Assembly: GCF_028737265.1 (NCBI RefSeq)
Contig: NZ_JAQZAK010000014.1
Coordinates: 1 to 64,000, forward strand
Source of the DNA: Actinomycetospora callitridis
Lineage (GTDB): Bacteria; Actinomycetota; Actinomycetes; Mycobacteriales; Pseudonocardiaceae
DNA: 64,000 nucleotides
Reading direction: 5' to 3'
In this document: in pieces, positions 9,265 through 23,445 of the stretch
Numbering within the stretch: the first letter of the stretch is position 1
How the letters are laid out: each line of letters begins with the position of its first letter
Position numbers and translations under genes: made by a program
Notes under the pieces: generated by a model
The model's input: the letters and a program-made list of their open reading frames with translations, nothing else
What the model was told of the DNA's origin: nothing
The model's database searches: none

Positions 9265-9936
9265 GTGAGCGCCGACGTCCTCGTCCTGGGCCTCGCGAGC
9301 GTGGTCCGCCCGACGTCCGTGGCCGCGGTGTACGCGTTCCTCGCGGCCCGGTCCCCGACGCCCCTGCTGCTGGCCTACATCCTCGCGGGCCTCGCGCTGA
9401 GCCTGACGGTCGGCGTCGCCGCGGTGACGATCGTCCACGTCAGCCCCCCGCCGCCGTCGGTGACCAGCACGGGCCGCGCCCTCGCCTACCTCGTGCTCGG
9501 GGCGGCGTCGGTGGGGATGGCGCTGTACTACGCGTTCCGGGATCCGCCCGACCGCCCGGCGGCGCAGCGGCCGGCCCGCCCGCCGGGCGCGTTGCGGAGA
9601 CGCCTCGCCCAGCCGACCGTCACGAACGCCGCGGTGGCCGGGGTGGCCACCCACCTGCCGGGCGTGTTCTACCTCGGGGCGCTCGCCGCGATCGTGGCCG
9701 ACCGGCCCGGCCTCGTCAGCGGCCTGCTCCAGGTCGGTGTCTACAACCTGCTCTGGTACGCGGTGCCGCTGGCCGCCCTGGCGTCCTGGACCTGGCACCC
9801 GGAGACCACCCGCGACAGCGCGGCGCGCCTCACCGCCTGGGTCCAGACCCACAAGAAGCACCTGATCGTCACGGTGTTCGTCCTCGTCGGGGTGTACCTC
9901 GTGGTCGTCGGCGTCGTCGACCTGGCCACCGGGTGA
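9265..9936 (+). CDS. GAP-family (Sap/SfLAP-like) membrane protein
   Basis: A protein of 223 residues with about six hydrophobic segments, beginning MSADVLVLGLASVVRPTS. The layout (short N-terminal helices, a charged Pro/Arg-rich cytoplasmic loop, C-terminal helix VFVLVGVYLVVVGVVDL) resembles the GAP/Sap family linked to transport of glycopeptidolipids and sulfolipids in mycobacteria. The GTG at 9265 is chosen because GAGGG lies eight bases upstream; ATG 9229 is a less likely alternative. The transported substrate is unknown. It is followed after 30 nt by a potassium-channel-like gene. Confidence 0.75.
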   Translation: MSADVLVLGLASVVRPTSVAAVYAFLAARSPTPLLLAYILAGLALSLTVGVAAVTIVHVSPPPPSVTSTGRALAYLVLGAASVGMALYYAFRDPPDRPAAQRPARPPGALRRRLAQPTVTNAAVAGVATHLPGVFYLGALAAIVADRPGLVSGLLQVGVYNLLWYAVPLAALASWTWHPETTRDSAARLTAWVQTHKKHLIVTVFVLVGVYLVVVGVVDLATG

Positions 9937-9966
9937 GAGGGTGCCCCTCGTGCGTGGGGGGATCGG

Positions 9967-10653
9967 GTGACCGGGGACGTCCAGGAGCCGGCTGCGGCCG
10001 GCGGGGGCCACTACGGGCTCGTCCTCGCCCTGCTCGTGGCCGGGTACCTGGTGGGCGCGCTGGCGACCGACACCTGGGTGAGCCTCCTGACGGTGCTGCT
10101 CTACCTCGGCGCCCTGGTCCTGGCCATCCGGGCGGCGCGGCTGGGCCGGCCCCTGGTGTGGGGGCTGCGGGTCGGGGCGACGCTCGGCTCGGTAGGGGCG
10201 CTGGCCGTGCTGCTCTCGAACCCCGGGGACGGGTTCCGCGGGGCGGCCGCGCTGTGGCTCGCCCTGATCCTCGGCGCCACCGTGGTGCTCGTCGTCCGGC
10301 ACATCCTGCGGCACCGCGTCGTGACGCTCCAGACGATCGCGGGGGCGCTGAGCGCCTACCTGCTCATCGGGCTGATGTTCGCCGAGATCTACACGGGGAT
10401 GTCGCGGCTCGGGGCGGCGCCGTTCTTCGCGAACGGCCAGGCCCCCGACACCGCCACGGTGCAGTACTTCAGCTTCACGACCCTCACCACGCTCGGGTAC
10501 GGCGACTTCACCGCCGCCCGCGACGCCGGACGGGCCGTCGCCGTGCTCGAGGCCCTGCTCGGCCAGGTCTTCCTGGTCACCCTCGTCGCCCGTCTCGTGT
10601 CCAACTTCGGCAACGCGACGGCCCGCGCGAGCCGGACGCCCGAGGACGACTGA
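9967..10653 (+). CDS. Two-pore-helix type potassium channel family protein
   Basis: A protein of 228 residues with about six hydrophobic segments. Near the C-terminus is a canonical K+ selectivity filter, TTLTTLGYGDF at residues 171-181, preceded by a pore helix (ATVQYFSF) and followed by an inner helix (LEALLGQVFLVTLVARLV). There is no C-terminal RCK domain, so the channel is ungated by that route. It probably sets membrane potential or K+ leak. GTG start at 9967, 30 nt after the GAP-family gene. Confidence 0.85.
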   Translation: MTGDVQEPAAAGGGHYGLVLALLVAGYLVGALATDTWVSLLTVLLYLGALVLAIRAARLGRPLVWGLRVGATLGSVGALAVLLSNPGDGFRGAAALWLALILGATVVLVVRHILRHRVVTLQTIAGALSAYLLIGLMFAEIYTGMSRLGAAPFFANGQAPDTATVQYFSFTTLTTLGYGDFTAARDAGRAVAVLEALLGQVFLVTLVARLVSNFGNATARASRTPEDD

Positions 10654-10659
10654 GGGGTC

Positions 10660-10866
10660 CTACGGCACCACGCGGTGGAACGACGTCACCTCGAGCCCGA
10701 GGGAGCGGCACAGCGCGAGGAGCCCGTGCAGCCCGGACTCGTCGACCTCGTCGGTGGAGATGACGGTCTCGGCGGGCACGACGTCGATGGTCGTGTCGGG
10801 GAACGCGTCACGCGCCCGCTCCGAGAGTCGTCCCGCGACCCTCAGCTCGTACCGGTGCCCGCTCAC
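10660..10866 (-). CDS. Small hypothetical protein (68 aa)
   Basis: A protein of 68 residues (MSGHRYELRVAGRLSERARD at the N-terminus) with an alternating strand/helix pattern, including a segment TVISTDEVDESGLHGLLALC. This resembles small ferredoxin-fold-like actinobacterial proteins of unknown function. Its stop faces the potassium-channel gene with a 6-nt gap, and it starts one base before the LapA-like gene ends, so the two are cotranscribed. No functional motif is recognised. Confidence 0.6.
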   Translation of the reverse strand: MSGHRYELRVAGRLSERARDAFPDTTIDVVPAETVISTDEVDESGLHGLLALCRSLGLEVTSFHRVVP

Positions 10867-10867
10867 C

Positions 10868-11158
10868 TCAGTCCCGCCGCTCGGCCCGGCGGTCGGTGCG
10901 GCGCCGGTGACGGCGCATCACACCGAGCCCGAACCAGATCAGCGCCCCGACGAGCGCCGTCACCACCGTGAACAGCCACAGCGGCCAGGTGAAGCTCCAG
11001 AACAGGAACGTCAGCGTGATGCGGTCGGTGTTCTGGATCATGAAGATGGCGAGCAGGACCACCCCGACGAGCGAGGCGATCGCGCCGGCGCCGAGCCGGA
11101 CTCCCCCTCCCCCGGCTCCCGCGGAACCGCCCGCGGCTCCGGAACGCTGCTGGACCAT
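10868..11158 (-). CDS. LapA-domain (DUF1049-like) membrane protein
   Basis: A protein of 96 residues. After a Gly/Ala-rich N-terminus there are two membrane helices (IASLVGVVLLAIFMIQNTD, then PLWLFTVVTALVGALIWFGL) and a very basic tail (RRHRRRTDRRAERRD). The signature FMIQNTDRITLTFLFW between the helices matches the LapA/DUF1049 family, whose E. coli members act in envelope lipid homeostasis. The ATG at 11158 is used because upstream codons are not protein-like. The role in an actinobacterium is not established. Confidence 0.75.
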   Translation of the reverse strand: MVQQRSGAAGGSAGAGGGGVRLGAGAIASLVGVVLLAIFMIQNTDRITLTFLFWSFTWPLWLFTVVTALVGALIWFGLGVMRRHRRRTDRRAERRD

Positions 11159-11270
11159 GGGACGTCCTCCGGGCCGGCCGTGACGATGGGGTCCCCCGGA
11201 GCGTGGCGCGGTCACCGGGGCCCTGGCATCACCCCACCGGGATGACGTCGGCGCATTCCCGCCCACGCCC

Positions 11271-11546
11271 TCACGCCATGGCCCGGCGTCGCCGGTAGGC
11301 GCCGCCGCCGGCGTAGCTCGAGAGGTCGACGGCCAGCGCCAGCGCCAGGAACAGGAAGTCGAGGCCGACGACACCGCCGGAGGCCACGAGGAAGTAGGTC
11401 AGCGTCGTCCAGGGCAGGAAGAGGAAGCCGAGGACCGGCACCAGGAAGGAGCCGAAGACGGCACTCCACTGCAGCGGCGAGACCAATGCCCACACGAGGA
11501 TGACCGCTCGCGGCCCGATGAGCAGCAGGATGATGAACAGGCACAT
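11271..11546 (-). CDS. Small membrane protein (91 aa)
   Basis: A protein of 91 residues from ATG 11546 (MCLFIILLLIGPRAVILVWA) with three hydrophobic segments, including FLVPVLGFLFLPWTTLTYFL. It ends in YRRRRAMA. It resembles the widespread small actinobacterial membrane proteins with a PWTT motif and no known function. It stands alone, with 112 nt to the LapA-like gene downstream. Confidence 0.65.
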   Translation of the reverse strand: MCLFIILLLIGPRAVILVWALVSPLQWSAVFGSFLVPVLGFLFLPWTTLTYFLVASGGVVGLDFLFLALALAVDLSSYAGGGAYRRRRAMA

Positions 11547-11690
11547 GCCGTCTTCGTAGACAGTCGCGCCGCGTGCGTCCCCACCCCCCGGGGATGAGAT
11601 GTGCAGGACGACTCCCCCGGGTGAACGCACCCGCCCGATCGTGGGCGAGCCGGGACCGCTCGACCCGGTGCGCCACTAGCGTCGCCCGCG

Positions 11691-11930
11691 ATGGACACCC
11701 CGATCTTCGCCGAGGTCGCCCGCCGCGGGACGGACACCGGGCCGGGCGCCGCGACGGGCGCCGTCACGAGAGCTCGGGGCGCGCACGAGGCGGGCCGTGA
11801 CGGAGGTACCTCGGTGACCGATCTCCTGCGCCGCCAGGCCGACAACGCCCGGACGGACGCAGGGCGGTCGGCCGTCGCGGTGTACGTCGGCCACGTCCCG
11901 GGCCTGATGAGTTTCCGCCTGCCGGCCTAG
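11691..11930 (+). CDS. Small hypothetical protein, possibly leaderless mRNA
   Basis: A 79-codon frame starting ATGGACACC. A TAGCGT -10-like hexamer lies about 8 bases before the ATG, the spacing seen for leaderless transcripts in actinobacteria. The product has no hydrophobic segment or recognised motif and its middle is Gly/Ala/Arg-rich. It sits between a membrane-protein gene on the other strand and the carboxylase gene. It may be real, but coding evidence is weak. Confidence 0.4.
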   Translation: MDTPIFAEVARRGTDTGPGAATGAVTRARGAHEAGRDGGTSVTDLLRRQADNARTDAGRSAVAVYVGHVPGLMSFRLPA

Positions 11931-11982
11931 AGGCCGTCGCGAGGGCCGCACAGCACCCCCGGTCGCGGTTAGGGTCCGGACC

Positions 11983-17697
<5,715 letters not shown>

Positions 17698-17838
17698 GCC
17701 TCGGCGGGCTCCCGCTGCCCGGGCAGCGGGAGCTGGTCGTCCCCGGCGCGCTGGGGCCGTCGGTAGTGGCTGACCACCCACCCCGACTCCCGCGCGTGAC
17801 CCCGGACGAACGCCATGCGTCCAGGAAAGCACGTGTGG

Positions 17839-18093
17839 CTACCGCACGACGAGGACGAGGCCCTTGCTCTCGGCGCTCTCGCGGGCGCAGGTGAGCACGC
17901 GGGCGACGTCCGGGTCGGCGGCCCGGTCGCCCGCCTCGACCACGAGGGTCAGCGACGCCCCGGGGCCGGCGCCCGCGATGACGCCGTGGAGACGGCAGCT
18001 CAGGACCGCGGCGGCGCGGGGGCCGGCGGGTACGGCGAGCACGATCTCGCCGGTGTCGGGGGTCGTCGGGCGCTCGGGCATCACGGTCGTCAC
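17839..18093 (-). CDS. Small hypothetical protein (84 aa)
   Basis: A protein of 84 residues from the GTG at 18093, which has GAGGAGG four bases upstream; ATG 18081 is the alternative. The sequence alternates strands and helices (GEIVLAVPAGPRAAAVLSCR, SLTLVVEAGDRAADPD, SAESKGLVLVVR), which is reminiscent of a STAS or ferredoxin-like fold. No catalytic motif is seen. It is divergent from the enoyl-CoA hydratase gene. Confidence 0.55.
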   Translation of the reverse strand: MTTVMPERPTTPDTGEIVLAVPAGPRAAAVLSCRLHGVIAGAGPGASLTLVVEAGDRAADPDVARVLTCARESAESKGLVLVVR

Positions 18094-18296
18094 GGGTCCT
18101 CCTCGGGCGCCTGTGGCGCCGACGCGGGGATCGGGTGACCGCCACGCCGACCCGGCCTTCCCCGACTGTGGTACCCCGTCCGTGGCGCGTCCACGCTCTG
18201 CGACACGCGGGACCCGGTCGTCGCGTCGTGATCGCTCGTCCGGACCAGTACCGGTCATCGTTGACCGTTACCGCGACCTCCGAGAGGCTGCGGGGC

Positions 18297-19163
18297 GTGG
18301 AGTTCACCGAGATCGACTATTCGGTCGCCGCCGGGATCGCGACGATCGTGCTCGACCGCGAGGCGCGCATGAACGCGTTCACCGGCCGGATGTGCGACGA
18401 GCTGGTGGGTGCCTGCGACGCGATCGACGCCGACGACGCCGTGCGGGCGCTGGTGATCACCGGGCGGGGCCGCGCCTTCTGCGCGGGTGCCGATCTCGGC
18501 GGGGGCGGCAGCACGTTCGACGCCCGGGGCCGCGAGAAGGCCGAGCGCTACGGCGAGGTCGACGGCGTGGGCCGCGACCGCGGCGGCGTGGTGGCCCTGC
18601 GCTTCGCCGCCCTGACGGTGCCGGTGATCGCCGCGATCAACGGGCCCGCGGTCGGGGTCGGGGCGACGATGACGCTGCCCATGGACGTCCGCATCGCCGG
18701 GGCGTCGGCGCGCTTCGGGTTCGTCTTCGCGCGCCGGGGCATCGTGCCCGAGGCCGCGTCGAGCTGGTTCCTCCCGCGCGTCGTCGGCATCTCGCAGGCG
18801 ATGGAGTGGGCGATGACGGGCCGGGTGTTCGGCGCCCGCGAGGCCCTCGAGGGCCGCCTCGTCTCGAAGGTCGTGCCCGACGAGGATCTCCTCGACACCG
18901 CCTACGCCCTGGCGCGCGAGGTCGCCGAGAACACCTCGGCGGTGTCGGTGGCGGTCACCCGGCAGATGATGTGGTCGATGCTCTCCGCGTCGTCGCCCTG
19001 GGAGGCGCACGCCCTGGACTCGCGGGCGATCGTCGAGCTCGGCCGCGACGGTGACGCCGCCGAGGGCGTCACGGCGTTCCTCGAGAAGCGGGCGCCGCAG
19101 TTCCCGCTGCGGCGCACGCGCGACCACACCGACCTCGTGCCGCGGTGGCCTCAGCGGCCCTGA
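18297..19163 (+). CDS. Enoyl-CoA hydratase/isomerase (crotonase) family protein, copy 1
   Basis: A protein of 288 residues of the crotonase fold. It shows the first oxyanion-hole strand (GRAFCAGADLGG), the second (INGPAVGVGATMTLPMD) and an acidic residue after RRGIVPEA that matches the catalytic Glu position. It probably hydrates or isomerises an enoyl-CoA in fatty-acid or side-chain degradation; the exact substrate is not visible. GTG 18297 is chosen because GAGAGG lies upstream and the crotonase domain begins there (VEFTEIDYSV). The longer frame from 18135 lacks homology-like sequence. It converges with the HxlR regulator gene (13-nt gap). Confidence 0.85.
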   Translation: MEFTEIDYSVAAGIATIVLDREARMNAFTGRMCDELVGACDAIDADDAVRALVITGRGRAFCAGADLGGGGSTFDARGREKAERYGEVDGVGRDRGGVVALRFAALTVPVIAAINGPAVGVGATMTLPMDVRIAGASARFGFVFARRGIVPEAASSWFLPRVVGISQAMEWAMTGRVFGAREALEGRLVSKVVPDEDLLDTAYALAREVAENTSAVSVAVTRQMMWSMLSASSPWEAHALDSRAIVELGRDGDAAEGVTAFLEKRAPQFPLRRTRDHTDLVPRWPQRP

Positions 19164-19176
19164 ACCGGGTCCTCGG

Positions 19177-19848
19177 TCAGGCGGGCTGGGACTCGGCGGG
19201 CAGGGGCTCGGGCATCCGGACGGCGCCGACGAGGCGCGCGATCACCGACGCGTCGCCGGTGTAGGACAGCGAGCCGTCGTCCTGCGCGTCCTGGAGCGGG
19301 CGGCCGCCGTAGACGATGCCGGCGAGCGTGATGGGCGCGCAGCGCACGGTGACGTCGGCGCCGGGCAGCTCGCCGCGCTCGATCTCGAGGGCGCCCCGGC
19401 CGAGGTGCACCCGGAACGGCTGCTCGTCGAGCACGAGCTGCATCGTCACCACGTCGTCCCCGGCCTGGTCGGGGGCGAACATGGTGCGCAGCGAGAGGAT
19501 GAACGAGTCGACCTTGATGCTGTCGGACTCCGGGAGCGAGCGCGCGGCCCAGCGACCGAGCGACTGCAGCACCGGCTCGAGCTCCTGGCCCCACTCGGTG
19601 AGCTCGTAGACGGCGGACGCGGCGGGCGGGGGCAGGCGCCGCCTGCGGAGCACCCGGGCGTCCTCGAGCTCGCGCAGGCGCTGCGAGAGGACGTTGGGGC
19701 TGGCGTGCGGGAGGCCGACGCGCAGGTCGGTGAAACGCTTGGGCCCGAGCATCAGCTCGCGCACCACCAGCAACGCCCACCGCTCCCCCACCAGGTCGAG
19801 CGCGTGGGCGGCGCCGCAGCCGTCGAAGTAGTCCCGTCGTGCAGCCAT
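19177..19848 (-). CDS. HxlR-family transcriptional regulator with SCP2-like C-terminal domain
   Basis: A protein of 223 residues. The first about 105 form an HxlR winged helix (YFDGCGAAHALDLVGERWAL, then LVVRELMLGPKRFTDLR and SPNVLSQRLRELEDA). The rest resembles the sterol-carrier/SCP2-like domain often fused to such regulators (VTMQLVLDEQPFRVHLGRGA). It likely senses a hydrophobic ligand. It faces the crotonase gene tail to tail. The upstream 290 nt hold clustered GAACG/CGTTC palindromes. Confidence 0.85.
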   Translation of the reverse strand: MAARRDYFDGCGAAHALDLVGERWALLVVRELMLGPKRFTDLRVGLPHASPNVLSQRLRELEDARVLRRRRLPPPAASAVYELTEWGQELEPVLQSLGRWAARSLPESDSIKVDSFILSLRTMFAPDQAGDDVVTMQLVLDEQPFRVHLGRGALEIERGELPGADVTVRCAPITLAGIVYGGRPLQDAQDDGSLSYTGDASVIARLVGAVRMPEPLPAESQPA

Positions 19849-20048
19849 ACGGCCACCCTATCACCGGATACGTCTACCGACCTGCGCAGTTGCTTTGTAG
19901 GACCATCACGATCCGTGCTCGGCCGCCACCACTCCGTGCTCCCAGGCCCACGCGACGAGCCGCGGCGTCCGCTGATCGAGTGCCGCCTCGGCCCGCGTCC
20001 GCCGCGAGGAGCTCGCCGCCGCCTGGCCCTCGCCGCCCCTCGATGGAA

Positions 20049-20084
20049 CGAACGCGCCGTTCGCTGCCTCTATCGCAGCGAACG
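20049..20084. promoter_or_regulatory. Overlapping CGAACG/CGTTCG palindromes
   Basis: Two perfect inverted repeats share one arm: CGAACG-CGC-CGTTCG (20049-20063) and CGTTCGCTGC-N7-GCAGCGAACG (20058-20067 with 20075-20084). Further CGTTCG/CGTTCC half-sites follow near 20107-20122. They lie between the HxlR gene and the VOC-protein gene, downstream of the latter's stop codon. They may be operator sites or a hairpin; otherwise the stretch 19849-20140 has no supported gene. Confidence 0.4.
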
Positions 20085-20140
20085 TCCGGCTGAGCACGCC
20101 GATAGGGCGTTCGTGTCGTTCCGGGGTGCGCGAGCGCCGA

Positions 20141-20542
20141 TCAGGTGCCGGGCGCGATGAAGAACTCGAGGGCGATGTTGTCGGGGTCGCGGAACGAGAC
20201 GCCCGAGCCGTAGTGCGCCTTCTTGATCCCGCCGTGCTGGATCCCCAGCTCGTCGAGGCGGTCGCGCCACTTCTCGAGCTCGGAGGTGCCCGACAGGCCG
20301 AAGCTGATGTGGTCGAGGCCGGTGCGGCGCTCGTCGGCGCGGTCCTTGGCCTCCCGACCCATGTGCGTGTGCAGGCCGAAGAGCAGGCCGCCGTCGAGGG
20401 CGTAGACGACGTGGTGGAACTCGCCGCCCTCCTCGTCCTCGTCGAGCACCGGGTCCGCGCCGAAGAGCCGGGTGTACCACTGGGTGCTGGCGTCGAGGTC
20501 GGAGACGGTGATCGCGACGTGCTGCAGGCCGGGGAAGGCCAT
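20141..20542 (-). CDS. VOC-family (glyoxalase/dioxygenase fold) protein
   Basis: A protein of 133 residues with the two beta-alpha-beta-beta-beta modules of the vicinal oxygen chelate fold. It begins MAFPGLQHVAITVSDLDAST, with the first metal His in QHVAI; GLDHISFGL opens the second module and ALEFFIAPG carries the last Glu. Members bind a metal and act as dioxygenases, glyoxalases or resistance proteins; the substrate here is not evident. It is followed by the HxlR gene and preceded at 93 nt by a crotonase gene on the same strand. Confidence 0.8.
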   Translation of the reverse strand: MAFPGLQHVAITVSDLDASTQWYTRLFGADPVLDEDEEGGEFHHVVYALDGGLLFGLHTHMGREAKDRADERRTGLDHISFGLSGTSELEKWRDRLDELGIQHGGIKKAHYGSGVSFRDPDNIALEFFIAPGT

Positions 20543-20635
20543 GGGATGAAGCTCCTTTGCTTCGCGGGTGTGGTGCCTCGCCGGAGTGGGACCGGCGGAG
20601 TGGGGCGGGCCGGGTGGACGGGCCGGGCGGAACGG

Positions 20636-21448
20636 TCAGTCGTGGTGCTGCCAGACCGGGTCCCGCTTCGCCAGGAAGGCGGACATGCCCTCCTGCGCGT
20701 CGCAGGTCATGGCGTTGGTCGCCATCGTCTCGCGCATCTGCTCGTAGGCGGCGTCCTCGGGCAGGTCGACCTGCCGGTAGAACGCCTCCTTCCCGATGCG
20801 CAGGGTGACCGCGCTGGCGTCGGCGACCTTCGCCGCCATCCGGGCGACCGCCCCGTCGAGTTCGTCGGGGGCGACGACCTGGTTCACCAGCCCCCACTCG
20901 GCGGCCGTGGCGGCGTCGATGACCTCGCCGGTGAGCAGCAGCTGCATCGCCCGCTTGCGTCCGATCGCGCGGGTGACCGCGACCATCGGCGTCGAGCAGA
21001 ACAGCCCGATCTTGACCCCGGGGGTGCCGAAGACGGCGTTGTCGGCGGCGACGGCGAGGTCGCACGAGGCCACGAGCTGGCACCCGGCGGCCACCGCCAC
21101 GCCCTGCACGGCGGCGATCACGGGCTGGGGCACGGCGTGCACCGCGCTCATGAGGTCGGTGCAGACGGAGAAGACCTCGCGCTCCTCCTCGAGCGTCCGG
21201 TCGATCATCTCGGAGAGGTCGTGACCGGCGGAGAACGCCGGTCCCTCGGCGCGCAGGACGATGACGCGCACACCGTCGCGACCGGAGACGTCGGTGATCG
21301 CGGCGAGCAGCTCGCGCATGGTCGCGACCGACAGGGCGTTGCGGCGACGCGGGTTGTCGAGCGTCAGCACGGCCGTCGGCCCGTCCACCTCGATCCGCAC
21401 GGCGGAGTCGGCCGTCGTGGCCTCGGCCCGGGACGCAGTCACGCTCAT
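20636..21448 (-). CDS. Enoyl-CoA hydratase (crotonase) family protein, copy 2
   Basis: A protein of 270 residues. Crotonase marks are GPAFSAGHDLSEM (first oxyanion hole with the His-Asp variant), AVQGVAVAAGCQLVASCDLA (second) and GTPGVKIGLFCSTPM in place of the usual glutamates. The AGHDL motif and C-terminal DAQEGMSAFLAKRDPVW are typical of the clade related to mammalian ECHDC3. The ATG at 21448 is the natural start. It is separated by a hairpin from the DUF4383 gene and lies upstream of the VOC gene. Confidence 0.88.
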   Translation of the reverse strand: MSVTASRAEATTADSAVRIEVDGPTAVLTLDNPRRRNALSVATMRELLAAITDVSGRDGVRVIVLRAEGPAFSAGHDLSEMIDRTLEEEREVFSVCTDLMSAVHAVPQPVIAAVQGVAVAAGCQLVASCDLAVAADNAVFGTPGVKIGLFCSTPMVAVTRAIGRKRAMQLLLTGEVIDAATAAEWGLVNQVVAPDELDGAVARMAAKVADASAVTLRIGKEAFYRQVDLPEDAAYEQMRETMATNAMTCDAQEGMSAFLAKRDPVWQHHD

Positions 21449-21505
21449 GCGTCCACGTCTATCAGTCTCGCGGCCTGCGGACCAGGTCGGAGCAGGCCGA
21501 TCGGC

Positions 21506-21523
21506 CCCCTCCGACAGGAGGGG
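21506..21523 (-). terminator. Hairpin between DUF4383 and crotonase genes
   Basis: A perfect 7-bp stem, CCCCTCC (21506-21512) and GGAGGGG (21517-21523), has a GACA loop. It is placed just after the DUF4383 gene in its direction of transcription. It has no T-tract, as is common in high-GC actinobacteria. Confidence 0.45.
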
Positions 21524-21540
21524 CGACCTCAGGCCCGACC

Positions 21541-22275
21541 TCAGGCCATGGCGCGGCCGTGGGACGTCGTGTCCCCGCCGCCCGAGGAGTCGAAGCGCAT
21601 CCAGATCGCGCGACGGTCCTCGTGGGAGCGGGCCTCGTCCAGCGCGGCGAGGCGCCGCCGCTGCTCGTCGTCGGCGGTGCCCTGCGCCAGGGCACGGGCG
21701 GCCTCGGCCATCGCGGCGTCCGCGTCGGCCTCGGCCGGTGACGACGGATAGGACTGCCGGTGGGCGTCCTCGGGCTCGTCGTCGTCCTCCCCGCGCTCCT
21801 GGCGGTACGGGTTGTCCGGCGGCAGCTTCGAGGAGATGCGCCCGTAGGAGCCCAGGAAGAGCAGCACGAGGCCCGCGCCGATCGAGAAGAAGACGTTGGG
21901 CAGCCGGAACGCCAGCAGGTTGTACGGGGTGCCCATGACCGCGAGGTTGCCGAACGCCGAGACGAGGAAGAGCGTGCCGATCACGATCATGACCGTCGAC
22001 GCGAGCTTGCCGCCGCGGATGGCGGCGGCGAGCAGGATCGCCGCCGTGACCACCGAGATGGTGGACAGCGCCCCGTTGGTCGACAGCCCACCGAACGTCG
22101 TCGCGCCCTGGGTGTCGAAGAAGCCGAGCCCGCCGATGAAGCCGAGCACGCCGATCGTCGCGATCACGAGCGCGACGACGACCGCCGCGACGCGGTGGAT
22201 CCAGAGGACGGTGTGGCGCGGGCGTACGGCGTTGCCGACCCGTGAGCGGCCCCCGTCGCTCTCCCGGGCGGTCAT
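21541..22275 (-). CDS. DUF4383-like four-helix membrane protein
   Basis: A protein of 244 residues. The first about 150 hold four membrane helices (VVVALVIATIGVLGFIG, STISVVTAAILLAAAI, ASTVMIVIGTLFLVSA, FFSIGAGLVLLFLG) with the NLLAFRLPNVFFSIGAG segment seen in DUF4383 proteins. The C-terminal about 90 residues are hydrophilic and acidic. Its ATG overlaps the stop of the upstream 97-residue gene (ATGA), so the two form an operon. The function of the family is unknown. Confidence 0.75.
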   Translation of the reverse strand: MTARESDGGRSRVGNAVRPRHTVLWIHRVAAVVVALVIATIGVLGFIGGLGFFDTQGATTFGGLSTNGALSTISVVTAAILLAAAIRGGKLASTVMIVIGTLFLVSAFGNLAVMGTPYNLLAFRLPNVFFSIGAGLVLLFLGSYGRISSKLPPDNPYRQERGEDDDEPEDAHRQSYPSSPAEADADAAMAEAARALAQGTADDEQRRRLAALDEARSHEDRRAIWMRFDSSGGGDTTSHGRAMA

Positions 22276-22565
22276 CGTCGGCCCTTCTCGGCCTCGTGGC
22301 GGGCCTCGGCACCGGTCTCGCCGGCGTAGCCGAGGTCGCGGCCCGCGGCGCGCCCGACGAACTCGTCGGTCTCGCCGGTGCCCGTGACCGCGCCCTGGTC
22401 GCCCTCGTTCTCGGGATGCTCGCCCCCGGTCACACGGGAGGCGGCCGTGCGCGGGTCGTGACCGGCGTCGGACTCCGAGGGGTCGGACACCGGGGACGGC
22501 CCGACGGGACCGTGCTCCCCGGTCAGGCGCGCACGCCAGCGGGCGAGGGTGTCGGCGACGGACAT
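22272..22565 (-). CDS. Small hydrophilic protein upstream of DUF4383 gene
   Basis: A protein of 97 residues starting MSVADTLARWRARLTGEHGP, mostly disordered and acidic, ending in ARHEAEKGRR. GGGAG lies before the ATG at 22565; ATG 22607 is also in frame but lacks support. The 4-nt overlap with the DUF4383 gene indicates translational coupling. No domain is recognised. Confidence 0.55.
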   Translation of the reverse strand: MSVADTLARWRARLTGEHGPVGPSPVSDPSESDAGHDPRTAASRVTGGEHPENEGDQGAVTGTGETDEFVGRAAGRDLGYAGETGAEARHEAEKGRR

Positions 22566-22676
22566 GACGGTTGCTCCCGGGGCCGGGCGGTACGGACCCT
22601 GAGGCATAGGCACCGCGCGGGGGGCCGAAACGTCACGCTCCGGTCGCGGGCCGCACCCCGGGCACCGACCCGACGA

Positions 22677-23426
22677 TCACCAGCGGTGCGCGGCGCGCTC
22701 CCCCCGGTCGAGATACGCCGGGTCCAGCCACGGCGGCACCTCGGCCGGGACGTCGACCTCGGCCTGCTCGTCGCGATAGGTGACGGTCGCGCGGTCCCCG
22801 TGGATCTCGACGTCGACGTGCTCGAGGTTGGCCGGCTCGCCGACGTCGTGGCCCAGGGCCGCGCTGGCGAAGGCCCGCAGGAGCGCCGAGTGCGAGCTGG
22901 CCAGCGCCACGGTGCCCGGTTCCTGCGCCCGGATCCCCGCCCAGGCGCGGTAGGCGATCACCTGGGGTGGCTCGAAGTGCAGGTCGGTCGACACCATCCA
23001 GCGGTCGATCGGCCCGCCGAGCTTGGAGCCCGCGCCGAAGTCGGTGTCGAAGCGGTCGAAGGCGCGCGCCCAGTCGGGGAGCTCGCCCTCGAGCCCGAGC
23101 CGGTGCTTCGCGACCCCGGACGACTCCCGCGCCTCGCCCCCGTAGAGGAACTGGAGGCTGTCGAAGCGCGCGTCGGGCGCCAGCTCGCCGACGGAGACGT
23201 CGGAGTCCGGGCCGAGCTCGGCGAGCAGCACCTCGCGCAGCGTCACCGCCGTCGCCGTGCCGCGTGCGGTCGGCGCGTGCGGCATCGTCACCCGCGCCCC
23301 GGCGGGCAGGACGGCGGCGAGCTCCTTGCCCTTGGCCCGCGCCTGCGCCTCGCCGTGGTCGGTGAGCCCGACGTCGTCGAAGTAGCCGTGGGTCTCGCCG
23401 TGGCGGATCAGCAGCACCCGACTCAT
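22677..23426 (-). CDS. Histidine phosphatase family protein
   Basis: A protein of 249 residues with the phosphoglycerate-mutase-like RHG motif at the N-terminus (VLLIRHGETHG) and the second catalytic His in LASSHSALLRAF. Members remove phosphate from sugars, nucleotides or proteins through a phospho-histidine; the substrate here is unknown. I used ATG 23426 (MSRVLLIRHG), the usual family start, rather than 23435. It follows the 2-hydroxyacid oxidase gene on the same strand after 19 nt. Confidence 0.85.
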   Translation of the reverse strand: MSRVLLIRHGETHGYFDDVGLTDHGEAQARAKGKELAAVLPAGARVTMPHAPTARGTATAVTLREVLLAELGPDSDVSVGELAPDARFDSLQFLYGGEARESSGVAKHRLGLEGELPDWARAFDRFDTDFGAGSKLGGPIDRWMVSTDLHFEPPQVIAYRAWAGIRAQEPGTVALASSHSALLRAFASAALGHDVGEPANLEHVDVEIHGDRATVTYRDEQAEVDVPAEVPPWLDPAYLDRGERAAHRW

Positions 23427-23445
23427 GGGCTCCACCCTGTCGCGA

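Noticed and set aside
19906..20097. A 63-codon minus-strand frame between the HxlR and VOC genes
   Set aside because: It covers the palindrome cluster, has no ribosome site or motif, and its sequence is Arg/Ala-rich.
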